Shown piece after piece: positions 1 to 7,553 of a stretch of DNA of 37,479 nt. Below the pieces are notes generated by a model. The model made no database searches, was not told the origin of the DNA, and saw only the letters and a list, made by a program, of their open reading frames with translations. The DNA comes from Bdellovibrionaceae bacterium UBA2339 (GTDB lineage: Bacteria > Bdellovibrionota > Bdellovibrionia > Bdellovibrionales > JAMPXM01): positions 1 through 37,479 of the forward strand of contig DDUL01000043.1 of assembly GCA_002344785.1 (NCBI GenBank), in the 5' to 3' direction. Both the position numbers and the translations under genes were made by a program. The stretch's first letter is position 1. The number at the start of each line of letters is the position of its first letter.

Positions 1-228
1 CGCCTCAATCCCACACATTGCTTGGCCATCATCGTCGGCGACTTTCATGCCGCCTGGGGTGGAGGCTTGCCGGATCGCTTGCGAGCCCGCGGCGCCCAAC
101 GCGTCGTCGTGATCTCGCAAGTTGAAACTCGCGACCTCACCGAAGCTGAGCTCACGGCTGAATTGGGTCCGCACGCCCGCTACGGCGCCCGCGCCGATGC
201 GATTTGGCTGAGCCAAAGCCCTCCCTGA
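1..228 (+). CDS. ChaN-like (heme-binding uptake, Tiki superfamily) protein, C-terminal fragment
   Basis: The frame is open from base 1 to the stop at 226-228, so this is the 3' end of a gene that begins outside the window (75 residues visible). The visible part holds IIVGDFHAAWGGGLPDRL followed by RVVVISQ. This resembles the C-terminal strand and His-containing loop of the ChaN/DUF399 family (Cofac_haem_bdg), where a G-x-x-H motif and a (Y/W)-G-x-G-x-P segment recur. Members are usually iron-regulated lipoproteins proposed to bind heme. The family call rests on one short segment, so a different alpha/beta fold enzyme is possible. A weak terminator-like hairpin follows about 44 bases after the stop. 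Confidence 0.5.
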   Translation, partial: RLNPTHCLAIIVGDFHAAWGGGLPDRLRARGAQRVVVISQVETRDLTEAELTAELGPHARYGARADAIWLSQSPP

Positions 229-271
229 GACTCTCGAGAATCCCAAGATCACGAGCTGGATTAGGCTGAGC

Positions 272-293
272 AGTGACGAGAATTGTCACTTTT
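272..293 (+). terminator. weak hairpin with short T run after the ChaN-like gene
   Basis: Arms AGTGAC (272-277) and GTCACT (285-290) pair perfectly across a 7-nt loop, and the last arm base begins a run of four T (290-293). The stem is short, so efficiency is uncertain. Position and orientation fit termination of the leftmost gene. Confidence 0.4.
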
Positions 294-465
294 CCCTGGT
301 CTCGTGGCCTTCAGCTCATCTTTACGCGCCCTCGATCCGCTTTCTCTAGGTGCCGCCTTTGCTCAGTTTGCTAGAACCCTCAATTTCTGGATAACGTGAG
401 TTAACTTTTAGGCAATTTGCGGACACCACCAGCAGTAGATTTGATCCACGCGATCAGCGTGTCAC

Positions 466-495
466 TTGACGAGGGGTCAATTGACGAGTGGTGGA
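466..495 (+). repeat. 15-bp tandem duplication upstream of the barrel gene
   Basis: TTGACGAGGGGTCAA (466-480) is followed directly by TTGACGAGTGGTGGA (481-495), differing at three of 15 positions. The first copy is itself a dyad, TTGAC-N5-GTCAA. It lies just upstream of the likely start of the barrel gene and may be an operator, or simply a microduplication. Confidence 0.5.
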
Positions 496-522
496 AACGA
501 TGAGGGGTCGAAGGTGAAGGCG

Positions 523-2139
523 ATGCTGAACTCGAAGGCGAATGCGAAGTTAACATCGGTCGAGTGCGCGAGTGTCGCGACCGGCATGGCCTTCGGCCAG
601 CGCCTGCTTTTCAGTGCGATCCTGCTTCTCACAGCTTGCTTCGGTTTATCTGTCGTTCATGCACAAGGTCGCTCATCCGAAGCGCGCAGCGAAGCGAGTG
701 CCACGGAAACTGCCAAGATGCCGCGTTTGCCAAAGGCCTCGGCGCCGCCGGCTGCGGAGAATCTTGAATTTCCCAACTCATCACTACGCGCAACACAGCC
801 CTCTTCGCCCTTTCTCGATGCGCTCTCATTCAACATCCGCCAAGAAAGCTTTCTCAATCGCGAAAAGCCACCCGCCGGAGTGCCGGATTACACACGCATC
901 GGTGCGCACTTTAAAACCGAGGGCGTTGGCCGAATCTTCCGCGGGCGTCTGGAGCTGGGCGGAAGTTTCGCGACCAGCGTTGAGAACGACTCCAATCTGT
1001 TTGTGCCGGAAGCCTTCCTCGAGTGGCGCACATCGAAATGGTATGAAAGCGAGTTGGATGGCGAGCCCCGAGTTCGCGTGAACGTGGGACGTCGACTTGA
1101 GATGTGGAGTCAGTTGGATCGCAATTTTGATCTTGGACTCTGGGAACCGCTCAATCGTTACGATGCGATCCGCCCCGTTGATCAAGGCCTGACGGGACTC
1201 TTCCTCGAGGGGGCCTACGGTCAATCGCGATTGATCTTCTTCATTTCCAACATCTACATCCCGGAACAGGGCGGTGGGTTTCGCCTGCAAAACGGTCGCT
1301 TCCAAAGCACCTCGCCTTGGTTCACGGAACCAACGGATCGCTTGATTCTGTTTAGCGAGTCCACGCAAGTGCAGTACGACATTCGCACGCCAAGCATCGG
1401 CTCGGTCATCAATCACCCCTCAGGCGGCATGATCGCTCGCTACGGCGATGCCGACGATGGCTTCTTCGCGCAAGCCTCCTATGCATTCAAGCCGAGAAAT
1501 CAATTGGCCACACCCTTTGAAGGCTCGCTAAATCTGACCGACACCACCAGCTTTGCGCAGGTGAATATCGAACCTGTTGTCGTCTATCATCAGTTGATGG
1601 GTGGAGAACTCGCTTACCGCCGACCGCGGTGGGGCGTGGCTCTGTCGGCCTTGGTCGATGCGCCCTTGGCTCGCACCTACGGCCCGGATCTCACTTATCC
1701 GGAGATGCAACCGCAGACCTTTGTATCGCCGTCCGTCGAGGCGCGATTGCCGTTTGCGGGGAGTTCGGAATTGCAAGTGCAGCTTTCGTATTTGGACTCC
1801 TTCGGTGGTGGCCAATCTCTCAAGGGCCCATTCGCCACCGACAAAGCTGTGTTTGGACCGCGCACACCTTGGAAGAAGGCCGCCATGCTCGACGCTCGCA
1901 CAGTGGTCGGTCGAGGTCGTCGAACCGAGTGGAGCGTGGGTGGGCGTTGGCTCGAAGAGCTGAGCGAGAATGGTTCGCTCTTGATGGCCGAGGCCAGCGT
2001 TGATTTTGCGAAACTCTGGCAATTCGCCTTGATGGTGGATGTGCTCGGCACACGTTTGCCGCCCAATGAAAATGTCGGCACCATCTCTCGCTTCCGTGGC
2101 AATGACCGCGTGATGAGCGAGTTGCGATTCGTGTTCTGA
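523..2139 (+). CDS. outer-membrane beta-barrel protein of unknown function
   Basis: I do not recognise a named family. An N-terminal hydrophobic segment (LLFSAILLLTACFGLSVVHA, then QG) is a signal peptide. A proline/alanine-rich linker follows, then a long stretch of alternating polar and hydrophobic residues rich in aromatics, ending in ...LRFVF. A terminal Phe is the usual Bam-recognition signature of outer-membrane barrels. The length (538 residues from ATG 523) suits a 14- to 18-strand porin or transporter-like barrel. The open frame reaches back to a TTG at 466, but 466-495 is a near-perfect 15-bp tandem repeat that looks regulatory. GTG 514 (behind GAGGGG) and ATG 523 are both better starts. 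The gene converges with the subtilase-like gene. Confidence 0.75.
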   Translation: MLNSKANAKLTSVECASVATGMAFGQRLLFSAILLLTACFGLSVVHAQGRSSEARSEASATETAKMPRLPKASAPPAAENLEFPNSSLRATQPSSPFLDALSFNIRQESFLNREKPPAGVPDYTRIGAHFKTEGVGRIFRGRLELGGSFATSVENDSNLFVPEAFLEWRTSKWYESELDGEPRVRVNVGRRLEMWSQLDRNFDLGLWEPLNRYDAIRPVDQGLTGLFLEGAYGQSRLIFFISNIYIPEQGGGFRLQNGRFQSTSPWFTEPTDRLILFSESTQVQYDIRTPSIGSVINHPSGGMIARYGDADDGFFAQASYAFKPRNQLATPFEGSLNLTDTTSFAQVNIEPVVVYHQLMGGELAYRRPRWGVALSALVDAPLARTYGPDLTYPEMQPQTFVSPSVEARLPFAGSSELQVQLSYLDSFGGGQSLKGPFATDKAVFGPRTPWKKAAMLDARTVVGRGRRTEWSVGGRWLEELSENGSLLMAEASVDFAKLWQFALMVDVLGTRLPPNENVGTISRFRGNDRVMSELRFVF

Positions 2140-2196
2140 TCCCGCTTCGCGAATTCGATCCGAGCGGACTCGATCAATCAAAACCGTCCGCCACGA

Positions 2197-3963
2197 TCAG
2201 AATCGGCAAATTCTCATGTGTCGAGGCGCCTGTACGATCTCCAACACATCACCCGGCAGTTCGGCTCGCCGTGCAAGCGGCAGTCGCTGTAAGCCTGTCT
2301 TGTGCGCGATCAACATCTCGCCTTGTCCTGCGACGCTGACGCCCGCTTGGGCGAGCAGCTGCCAAGGATCTGCGGGCACCAAGAGCTTAGGCCCCAAAGT
2401 TGTCGCGACATATTGTCCGCCGGCTTGAAAGAACAAGTCTAAAAAGCTCAGGCGAGTTTGCAAGGTGATGAGTTGGTAGCACCCCATGGGGTGCGTCGGC
2501 CCAAAGCTCACAGGTCGTGATGGCGTGGTCGGACGACTCACGACGCCGTGGTCGGGGAGGTGCGCACGCGACCAAAGCCTGAGAGCATCGCTTCGTGTTT
2601 GAGGCCAAGCTTCATTCGCATTCATTCTCGACATCAAGCCCGCCCATCGTGCGGCTGCAGCCGCAGCGGCGTTGGATGAGCCCTTGTAAGCCTGACCGCT
2701 CTCGGTGCGAATCAGCGATCGCAAGCTGAGATCAGGTCGGCCCAGAAGCTGACTCACGGAACTGCGATCAGAGTCCTGCGCTCCGATCACCAACACATCC
2801 GGATGATCCGCAGGTGCGAGTAAACTTTCGCCGGGTGTCGCATCCAGCAAGCGCAAGCCATCGCCTTGCAGGCTGATGCGAAGTTCATCGCGCTCCGACC
2901 AATCCGTCGAACGAAGTTTCACACGCAGGTGATAGAGCCCAGGGGTCAGTTCAGCTTCGAGAATTTCTCTTGGATAAAGCGAGGTTCCGGGTGCGGCTTC
3001 ACCATCTTGACGTTGACGAAGTCCAGCAGATTGCAAAACGCGTGTCGTGTCGTCGGTCAGCACCAAGTCCAAGTCTTTCGTGGTTCCGGCGCGCACATCG
3101 TCCTTAAAGTCGTTCCAGGCGAGCACGGCGCGCAGCGGACACTTGCCGCTGGGTGTGCGATCACAGCGAACTCGGACGGAGTGGTTGGGGCTGGGGAGTT
3201 TCGCCCAATCGTCATAGGCGCGTTCAACGCGCCCTCGATACATCAACTGATCGAAGTTTCCTGCGGCATTGATCCAGAGAATTCCGGCCTTCACGACCGG
3301 AGTCACAAGTGCGTTGATGAAGCCGCGACCATCGCCGTTGCCGCCGTACTCCCAAACTTGAGCATAGAGCACCAAGTGAAAGCCTTCGCGAACGACAGTC
3401 TCCGTCGCGGCTTTTAGGTTGCTGTATCCGAACGCGGAGAACAAATGCAGTTCGTAATCAACTCCACCGCGATCCAACAGACCGGCTAAGATCTCGGCCA
3501 TCTTGGTGCCGTGAACGTCTTCAGTTTTGGGATCGACGGCCACGGGCCCAGGTCGAAGCTGCGTGCGTGCGGGAAGGCTACGGCCAATTTGTTGGGCGGC
3601 GCCTGCGAAGCCGTTGTCGAGAACAGCAATTTTCACCTTGCGCTGTGAAGCTTGGCGAATCGGCCAAAGGCCTAAATCCACGGCCCAATTGTCGAGGTCG
3701 CTCACCAACAAGTTGCCGCTGGCGGGGAGTGTGGCGCTGGCGCTCTCAGTCGCGTTCACGGATCCTGAGCCGAGCTGTTCAAATTCAGCAGGCCCAAACA
3801 CCTTGGGCTGTGCCGCCGAGGTGGGCGCAGGGGTCGGCGCTGAGGAGTTCGATGTGCAGCCCAAGCTCAAGCCCATGCTCAGGCCGATACTCAGGCCGAA
3901 TGGCAAAAGGCAGATGCTGCTAAAAAGTTTCGACCCAGCTAGCTGCTCGAACAAGTTCCGCAT
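2197..3963 (-). CDS. subtilase-like (S8) serine protease lipoprotein
   Basis: ATG 3963 follows AAGGAGC. The signal peptide ends in a lipobox, LSLGC, with lipidation predicted at Cys36. A low-complexity Ala/Pro/Thr/Ser linker follows. The subtilisin catalytic elements occur in order: Asp116 in KIAVLDNGF, His151 in EDVHGTKMA, oxyanion Asn236 in INAAGN, and Ser430 in YKGSSNAAAAAAA. The canonical serine box is G-T-S-M-A-x-P; here Thr is Ser, Met is Asn and Pro is Ala, so activity is likely but unproven. A C-terminal extension of about 140 residues has no recognised domain. The signal peptide is encoded partly by degenerate 12-bp repeats (IGLSMGLSLG). Predicted location is the periplasm, lipid-anchored to a membrane. 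Confidence 0.8.
   Translation of the reverse strand: MRNLFEQLAGSKLFSSICLLPFGLSIGLSMGLSLGCTSNSSAPTPAPTSAAQPKVFGPAEFEQLGSGSVNATESASATLPASGNLLVSDLDNWAVDLGLWPIRQASQRKVKIAVLDNGFAGAAQQIGRSLPARTQLRPGPVAVDPKTEDVHGTKMAEILAGLLDRGGVDYELHLFSAFGYSNLKAATETVVREGFHLVLYAQVWEYGGNGDGRGFINALVTPVVKAGILWINAAGNFDQLMYRGRVERAYDDWAKLPSPNHSVRVRCDRTPSGKCPLRAVLAWNDFKDDVRAGTTKDLDLVLTDDTTRVLQSAGLRQRQDGEAAPGTSLYPREILEAELTPGLYHLRVKLRSTDWSERDELRISLQGDGLRLLDATPGESLLAPADHPDVLVIGAQDSDRSSVSQLLGRPDLSLRSLIRTESGQAYKGSSNAAAAAAARWAGLMSRMNANEAWPQTRSDALRLWSRAHLPDHGVVSRPTTPSRPVSFGPTHPMGCYQLITLQTRLSFLDLFFQAGGQYVATTLGPKLLVPADPWQLLAQAGVSVAGQGEMLIAHKTGLQRLPLARRAELPGDVLEIVQAPRHMRICRF
3858..3905 (-). repeat. four degenerate 12-bp repeats coding the lipoprotein signal peptide
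   Basis: Units of 12 bp at 3858-3869, 3870-3881, 3882-3893 and 3894-3905 share the pattern (A/G)GCCNNNNCTCA with drift. Read on the minus strand they code the four-residue periodic GLSI-GLSM-GLSL hydrophobic core of the subtilase-like lipoprotein. Confidence 0.7.
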
Positions 3964-4118
3964 ACGCGCTCCTTGAGAAGTGCGGTGAATTTACCCCCTT
4001 CCGAGACTTCCGCAGAGCCAGAGCCCCGAGCTTGAAAAAGTGACTGGCCAATCGAAAAAGTGACCGAGCCAACCCCTATAGAGGCGGGAACTTTGTATGG
4101 GGGAGATTGAGCCACGGG

Positions 4119-4155
4119 AAAAAAAAGACCAAGCCTCGTTCGAAGCTTGGTCGTT
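4119..4155 (-). terminator. Rho-independent terminator of the Tyr/Trp-rich gene (possibly bidirectional)
   Basis: GACCAAGC (4127-4134) pairs perfectly with GCTTGGTC (4145-4152) across a 10-nt loop. On the minus strand the stem is followed by eight T (the A run at 4119-4126). On the plus strand only four T follow. It lies about 60 bases past the stop of the Tyr/Trp-rich gene. Confidence 0.85.
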
Positions 4156-4214
4156 TTCGCGGTCAGGTCCTCGAAGCGCTTAAGTGCTTCGAGTTGACGA
4201 GCGGGGTTCTGGGA

Positions 4215-4739
4215 TCAGCGGTACCAGGCGTACCAGTAGTACGAGTAGCCGCCCCAGTACGACGAGTAGTAGTGGCGATAGGCGTAAGTGTAGCCCCAGT
4301 AATAGTAAGTTGGCGCGTACCAGTAAGAGTAGTCGTACCAAACATACCAAGATGAAGCCGATGAATCGCGATCCAATTCCGACACGCCCGAGGCCGGGAC
4401 AGCGCGGAAGTCGTCCGCGTGATTATTGATCACGAGGCTGGCGTTGGACTCAGTTGGAGCCAAGCGCGCGCTCAGGTTCAAAACGGCGGCGTCGCCTGTC
4501 GCCTCGTTCACGCGCACAACAATCGTTTGCGGGAGATCTTTGGCGCGAAGAGCTTGCTCGTTGACGATGCCCTCTTCGGTGTCCAATTCGTTCGCTGACG
4601 AAGCTGTCGCCAACAGGCTGCCTGCGCCGATCAGGCCGGCTACGGCAAAGCCCATCAAGGCCGGAGCGACTTTGAATTGCGCCCGGAATTGCGCCCGGAA
4701 TTGCGCGAGAATTTGGGTCAGATGAATTTTTAACTTCAT
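4215..4739 (-). CDS. secreted tyrosine/tryptophan-rich protein of unknown function
   Basis: No family recognised. ATG 4739 is preceded by GGGGAGGCT. An N-terminal signal peptide (hydrophobic APALMGFAVAGLIGAGSLLA, then ATASSANE) indicates export. The middle (about residues 52-125) is an ordinary soluble sequence. The last 46 residues are extraordinarily aromatic: 19 Tyr and 7 Trp, interrupted mainly by Ser, Gly and Ala. The n-region carries a repeated QFRA-QFRA-QFK coded by three 12-bp repeats. The gene has its own strong ribosome site and its own terminator and is divergent from the RNA methyltransferase, so it is probably a real single-gene unit. Aromatic-rich tails of this sort can be adhesive, self-associating or redox-active; which applies here is not visible. 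Confidence 0.75.
   Translation of the reverse strand: MKLKIHLTQILAQFRAQFRAQFKVAPALMGFAVAGLIGAGSLLATASSANELDTEEGIVNEQALRAKDLPQTIVVRVNEATGDAAVLNLSARLAPTESNASLVINNHADDFRAVPASGVSELDRDSSASSWYVWYDYSYWYAPTYYYWGYTYAYRHYYSSYWGGYSYYWYAWYR
4674..4709 (-). repeat. three 12-bp repeats in the signal-peptide n-region
   Basis: GAATTGCGCCCG occurs at 4674-4685 and 4686-4697, and GAATTGCGCGAG at 4698-4709. On the minus strand they code the repeated QFRA/QFK residues ahead of the hydrophobic core. Confidence 0.85.
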
Positions 4740-4820
4740 TTTGAGCCTCCCCTATGGACAGTTTGAAAAGCGTCGGGTCTCGTCCTAGGAGTTTTTCCGG
4801 AAGCGCGCAAGTTCAAACCC

Positions 4821-4834
4821 TGACCGATCGGTCA
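4821..4834. promoter_or_regulatory. perfect 14-bp palindrome, candidate operator
   Basis: TGACCGATCGGTCA is an exact inverted repeat between the divergent Tyr/Trp-rich gene (start 4739) and methyltransferase gene (start 4860). Its form (GACCG-N2-CGGTC) resembles operators of TetR-family repressors. The TetR gene at 14937-15626 has a different dyad upstream of itself, so the cognate protein is unknown. Confidence 0.5.
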
Positions 4835-4859
4835 AATTTGTCGAAAAGATTGGAAGTTT

Positions 4860-6164
4860 GTGAAATCACAGGCGTCAGCCCCCAGCCGAACTCCGCCCCG
4901 ACCCAAATCATCTGCGCCTCAGGCCAAAGAAAATTCACCTGAAGACCTCGCACCCAAGCCCAGCATTTCAGCTTGGCCGAATCGCCAACTCGATGCGGGC
5001 GACATGGTCACCGCCTTTGCGATCGCCAATCCCGGCCTCGAGGAACTTGTCGAAGATGAGGTGCGAAGCCTATGGCCTGCCTGCGAAGCAAAGACCGAGC
5101 GAGGTGGGGTGACATTCCAAGTGCAACTTGGGGATTTGCAAGTGCGCCTTGCCGATCTCCGAATCGCCACGCGCGTGTTGATTCGAGTGGCCGAGTTCAC
5201 CGCGAAGGATTTTCCTAAACTTCACAAGCGAACTCTGGCCTTGGCGTGGTCGCAGTGGCTGGCCAGCGACGCCGACATCAAGGTGAAAGCCGCGTCTCAA
5301 GCTTCACGATTGAAAATCAAAAAACGTATCGAGGACGTGGTGTCGGAAGCCATTACGGAGGCCCGCGGCCCGCGGCCTCGGGCGGCGGCTTCTCGGCTTG
5401 CGCAAATCTATGTGCGTGTGGATCAAGATCGCGTGATGATCAGCGCGGATGCTTGCGGCGAATTGATGCACAAACGCGGAGATCGCGAGGACGTCGGGCG
5501 AGCTCCACTTCGCGAAACTTGGGCGGCCGCTGTCGTGCAACGACTGCGCGGCTTACTCAGTCGAACGGCCAACTCCGAGTGGGTGTGGATTGAGCCCATG
5601 GCCGGCACGGCTGTGTTTGCTCGCGAGTGGCGGGCCGATCGTCCAACGCGCGATTGGGCCTTGGGGCAAGTGATTCGGGTGAGCTCGAAGGCCGAGGGCG
5701 AAACCGCATCTCTGCAGGCGCCTCGATCTCACGCGCAGATTCGCAGTTGGTGTTTTGCTGATTCCAATCCCGCGCGACGCAAGGCCTTGTCGGCATGGCT
5801 TGCGGGTGAGTCGTCATTCAGCATTGCGGACTCGCAACAGGAGCTGGCGGCGTCGTTGATGGCGGCGATCGGCTCACCCGAGGCTTCGCGAGACGAGCAT
5901 CGCGTTGTCGTGGTGAATCCACCTTGGGGTGTTCGTCTACAATCTCCAGATGCCGTGAACACGCGCGCACGTCAGGTGGCCTTTCTTGAAGGACTTGAGC
6001 AAAGCTTTCGCCCCGCCGTTGTGGCCGTCATCTTTCCGCGCACGCGCGAAGGCTTGGCGGGGGCACCAGCGGGTTGGCGTGAGCTGAAGCCCTTGCAATT
6101 TAAGGTTGGCGGCCTGCCGGTCGTGGCAAGATTCTTTGAAGTCAAGGCAAGGCTTCCGCGCTAG
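4860..6164 (+). CDS. THUMP-domain class I RNA (guanine-N2) methyltransferase, RlmL/UPF0020 family
   Basis: Probable SAM-dependent methyltransferase of rRNA or tRNA. A THUMP RNA-binding domain spans about residues 50-200 (starting MVTAFAIANPGLEELV). It is followed by the UPF0020 junction motif HKRGDREDVGRAPLRETWAAA (about 204-224) and the SAM-binding loop EPMAGTAVF (245-253). The usual loop is DPxCGSGT, so this version is degenerate. The catalytic motif is NPPWGVRL (353-360) in place of NPPYGxRL. The length matches the single-domain relatives of E. coli RlmL, without its second methyltransferase domain. GTG 4860 follows GGAAG; the first about 48 residues are low-complexity, and ATG 5004 at the THUMP boundary is an alternative start. 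The exact target base cannot be read from sequence. Confidence 0.85.
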   Translation: MKSQASAPSRTPPRPKSSAPQAKENSPEDLAPKPSISAWPNRQLDAGDMVTAFAIANPGLEELVEDEVRSLWPACEAKTERGGVTFQVQLGDLQVRLADLRIATRVLIRVAEFTAKDFPKLHKRTLALAWSQWLASDADIKVKAASQASRLKIKKRIEDVVSEAITEARGPRPRAAASRLAQIYVRVDQDRVMISADACGELMHKRGDREDVGRAPLRETWAAAVVQRLRGLLSRTANSEWVWIEPMAGTAVFAREWRADRPTRDWALGQVIRVSSKAEGETASLQAPRSHAQIRSWCFADSNPARRKALSAWLAGESSFSIADSQQELAASLMAAIGSPEASRDEHRVVVVNPPWGVRLQSPDAVNTRARQVAFLEGLEQSFRPAVVAVIFPRTREGLAGAPAGWRELKPLQFKVGGLPVVARFFEVKARLPR

Positions 6165-6230
6165 GTCCGCGCGGTCCCACGACATTTCTTTCAGTGCCGA
6201 GGTCAGATCTTGGTCAGCTTTTGGCGAGAA

Positions 6231-6258
6231 TGTCGAGGCTCGGCCTGTGGCCTCGACA
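6231..6258 (+). terminator. hairpin without T tract after the methyltransferase gene
   Basis: TGTCGAGGC (6231-6239) pairs exactly with GCCTCGACA (6250-6258) over a 10-nt loop, between the methyltransferase stop and the next start. No T run follows, so it may be a Rho-assisted terminator, a processing site or a leader structure of the lipoprotein gene. Confidence 0.4.
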
Positions 6259-6311
6259 AGCCGGAGTGGGGCTGTTAGACGCTAGTTGCAAGTTCACCCG
6301 GGGGGCAAGGC

Positions 6312-7379
6312 ATGTCAGGTTCCACCAAGTTCCATCGAGTTTCGCCAATCGCGCTGGGCGCAGCGGCGGTTTTGTTTGTCGGCGCGTTGTCGGCTTGTCA
6401 GCCGAAGGATGAGCGCCTGCAGGGTGCGCGATCCAGCGGACCTCGCGGTTCGACGACGGGACAAGATTTGGCCGAGGGCTTTCCCGCACGAGATTTGGAA
6501 TACGCCCAAGCCATGCTCATGGAAGTGCAGGAGAGTGCGCGGCAAATCGAAACTGTTTTAGCGGCGGATCCCAACGCGGCGGCGCCTGCGCTTCCGGCTT
6601 GCGCCAAGGTTTCGGTTTCCACAGGAGCGGGAGCTTCGCGGAAGATCATTCGTAGCCAAACCAATTGCGAGCAAGATGGCGAAGCTTTTCGCGGACGTCG
6701 ATCAGGTCGCGAGTTCACCTTCATCACGCCGCTACCTACGCAACTCGATGGCGTGCGCGACGTGGAGCAGATCTTGATCGAGGGCAAAGCCCTGTCATTT
6801 GAGCTGACGCCAAAAGCCAATGCGAAGGACAGTTTGCGCATGAAAGTGTTCCGCTACATCAATGCGGAATTTGTGCGTGGAGATGCGGATCACGCGATCT
6901 ACAAGTTTTGGACGGACACGCACATCAGCTACAACTTGGATCTCAAGAACATGACGGATCTGGGTGATCTGAAAATCGAAGTCAGCGGTCAGTTTAAATA
7001 TGATCGCGCCAGCAAAAAGATCTCGAGCTATTTCCGTGAGGAGCAGCAGGGCGGGTTCAATGTGCAGGTGGAGAGCCGCCGTCGACCGCGAGGCCAAGGG
7101 CGCGGAGTGGATCAAGAGTTTCGTGCCACGGGACGAAGCGACTTGCTGAGCTTGATGGACTGCAATTTGCCGGAGGGCCAATTGAATACGCGATTCACGG
7201 TTCGTAAGCGCGCTCAGCGTGGTGAGACGGTGCCGTATTCAACAGATGTCGCGAGCGAAATTGAGATTCGCGCTGGCGAGCTGATGAAGACAGGTGGCGG
7301 CCCGAGCCGCACCAGCAAAGCTTGCCTCGCAGGTGGTGAACCCAATTGGGTCGATCAGTTTGATGGTCTGCTGTACTGA
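6312..7379 (+). CDS. lipoprotein of unknown function
   Basis: No family recognised. ATG 6312 follows GGGGGGCAAGGC. The signal peptide ends in lipobox LSAC with lipidation predicted at Cys29. The mature protein (about 327 residues) is soluble, with several charged segments and further Cys residues (CAKVSV, TNCEQDG, MDCNLPEG, KACLAGG) that could form disulfides. A basic stretch, SRRRPRGQGRG, lies near residue 255. It faces the EEP-fold lipoprotein gene across a strong bidirectional terminator. Predicted envelope-anchored. Confidence 0.75.
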   Translation: MSGSTKFHRVSPIALGAAAVLFVGALSACQPKDERLQGARSSGPRGSTTGQDLAEGFPARDLEYAQAMLMEVQESARQIETVLAADPNAAAPALPACAKVSVSTGAGASRKIIRSQTNCEQDGEAFRGRRSGREFTFITPLPTQLDGVRDVEQILIEGKALSFELTPKANAKDSLRMKVFRYINAEFVRGDADHAIYKFWTDTHISYNLDLKNMTDLGDLKIEVSGQFKYDRASKKISSYFREEQQGGFNVQVESRRRPRGQGRGVDQEFRATGRSDLLSLMDCNLPEGQLNTRFTVRKRAQRGETVPYSTDVASEIEIRAGELMKTGGGPSRTSKACLAGGEPNWVDQFDGLLY

Positions 7380-7426
7380 CCCTACTCGGGTGACGTGATC
7401 AGGCGATTGCCGGATCGCGATGACCA

Positions 7427-7469
7427 GATCGAAGTCTCCTGATCGAAAATCTCCTGATCGAAGTCTGCA
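7427..7469 (+). repeat. three imperfect 14-15-bp tandem repeats
   Basis: GATCGAAGTCTCCT (7427-7440), GATCGAAAATCTCCT (7441-7455) and GATCGAAGTCTGCA (7456-7469) follow each other just after the lipoprotein stop. Confidence 0.6.
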
Positions 7470-7483
7470 AATCGCAATATGAA

Positions 7484-7517
7484 AAAGTACGGCCATCCTT
7501 ATCGGGATGGCCGTTTT
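7484..7517 (+). terminator. bidirectional terminator between convergent genes
   Basis: CGGCCATCC (7490-7498) pairs exactly with GGATGGCCG (7505-7513) over a 6-nt loop. TTTT follows on the plus strand, and an A run (7482-7486) precedes it for the minus strand. It separates the forward lipoprotein gene from the reverse EEP-fold gene. Confidence 0.85.
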
Positions 7518-7553
7518 GATTTGGCGAGCACTTCTCTGGCGCTTGCCGAGGAA

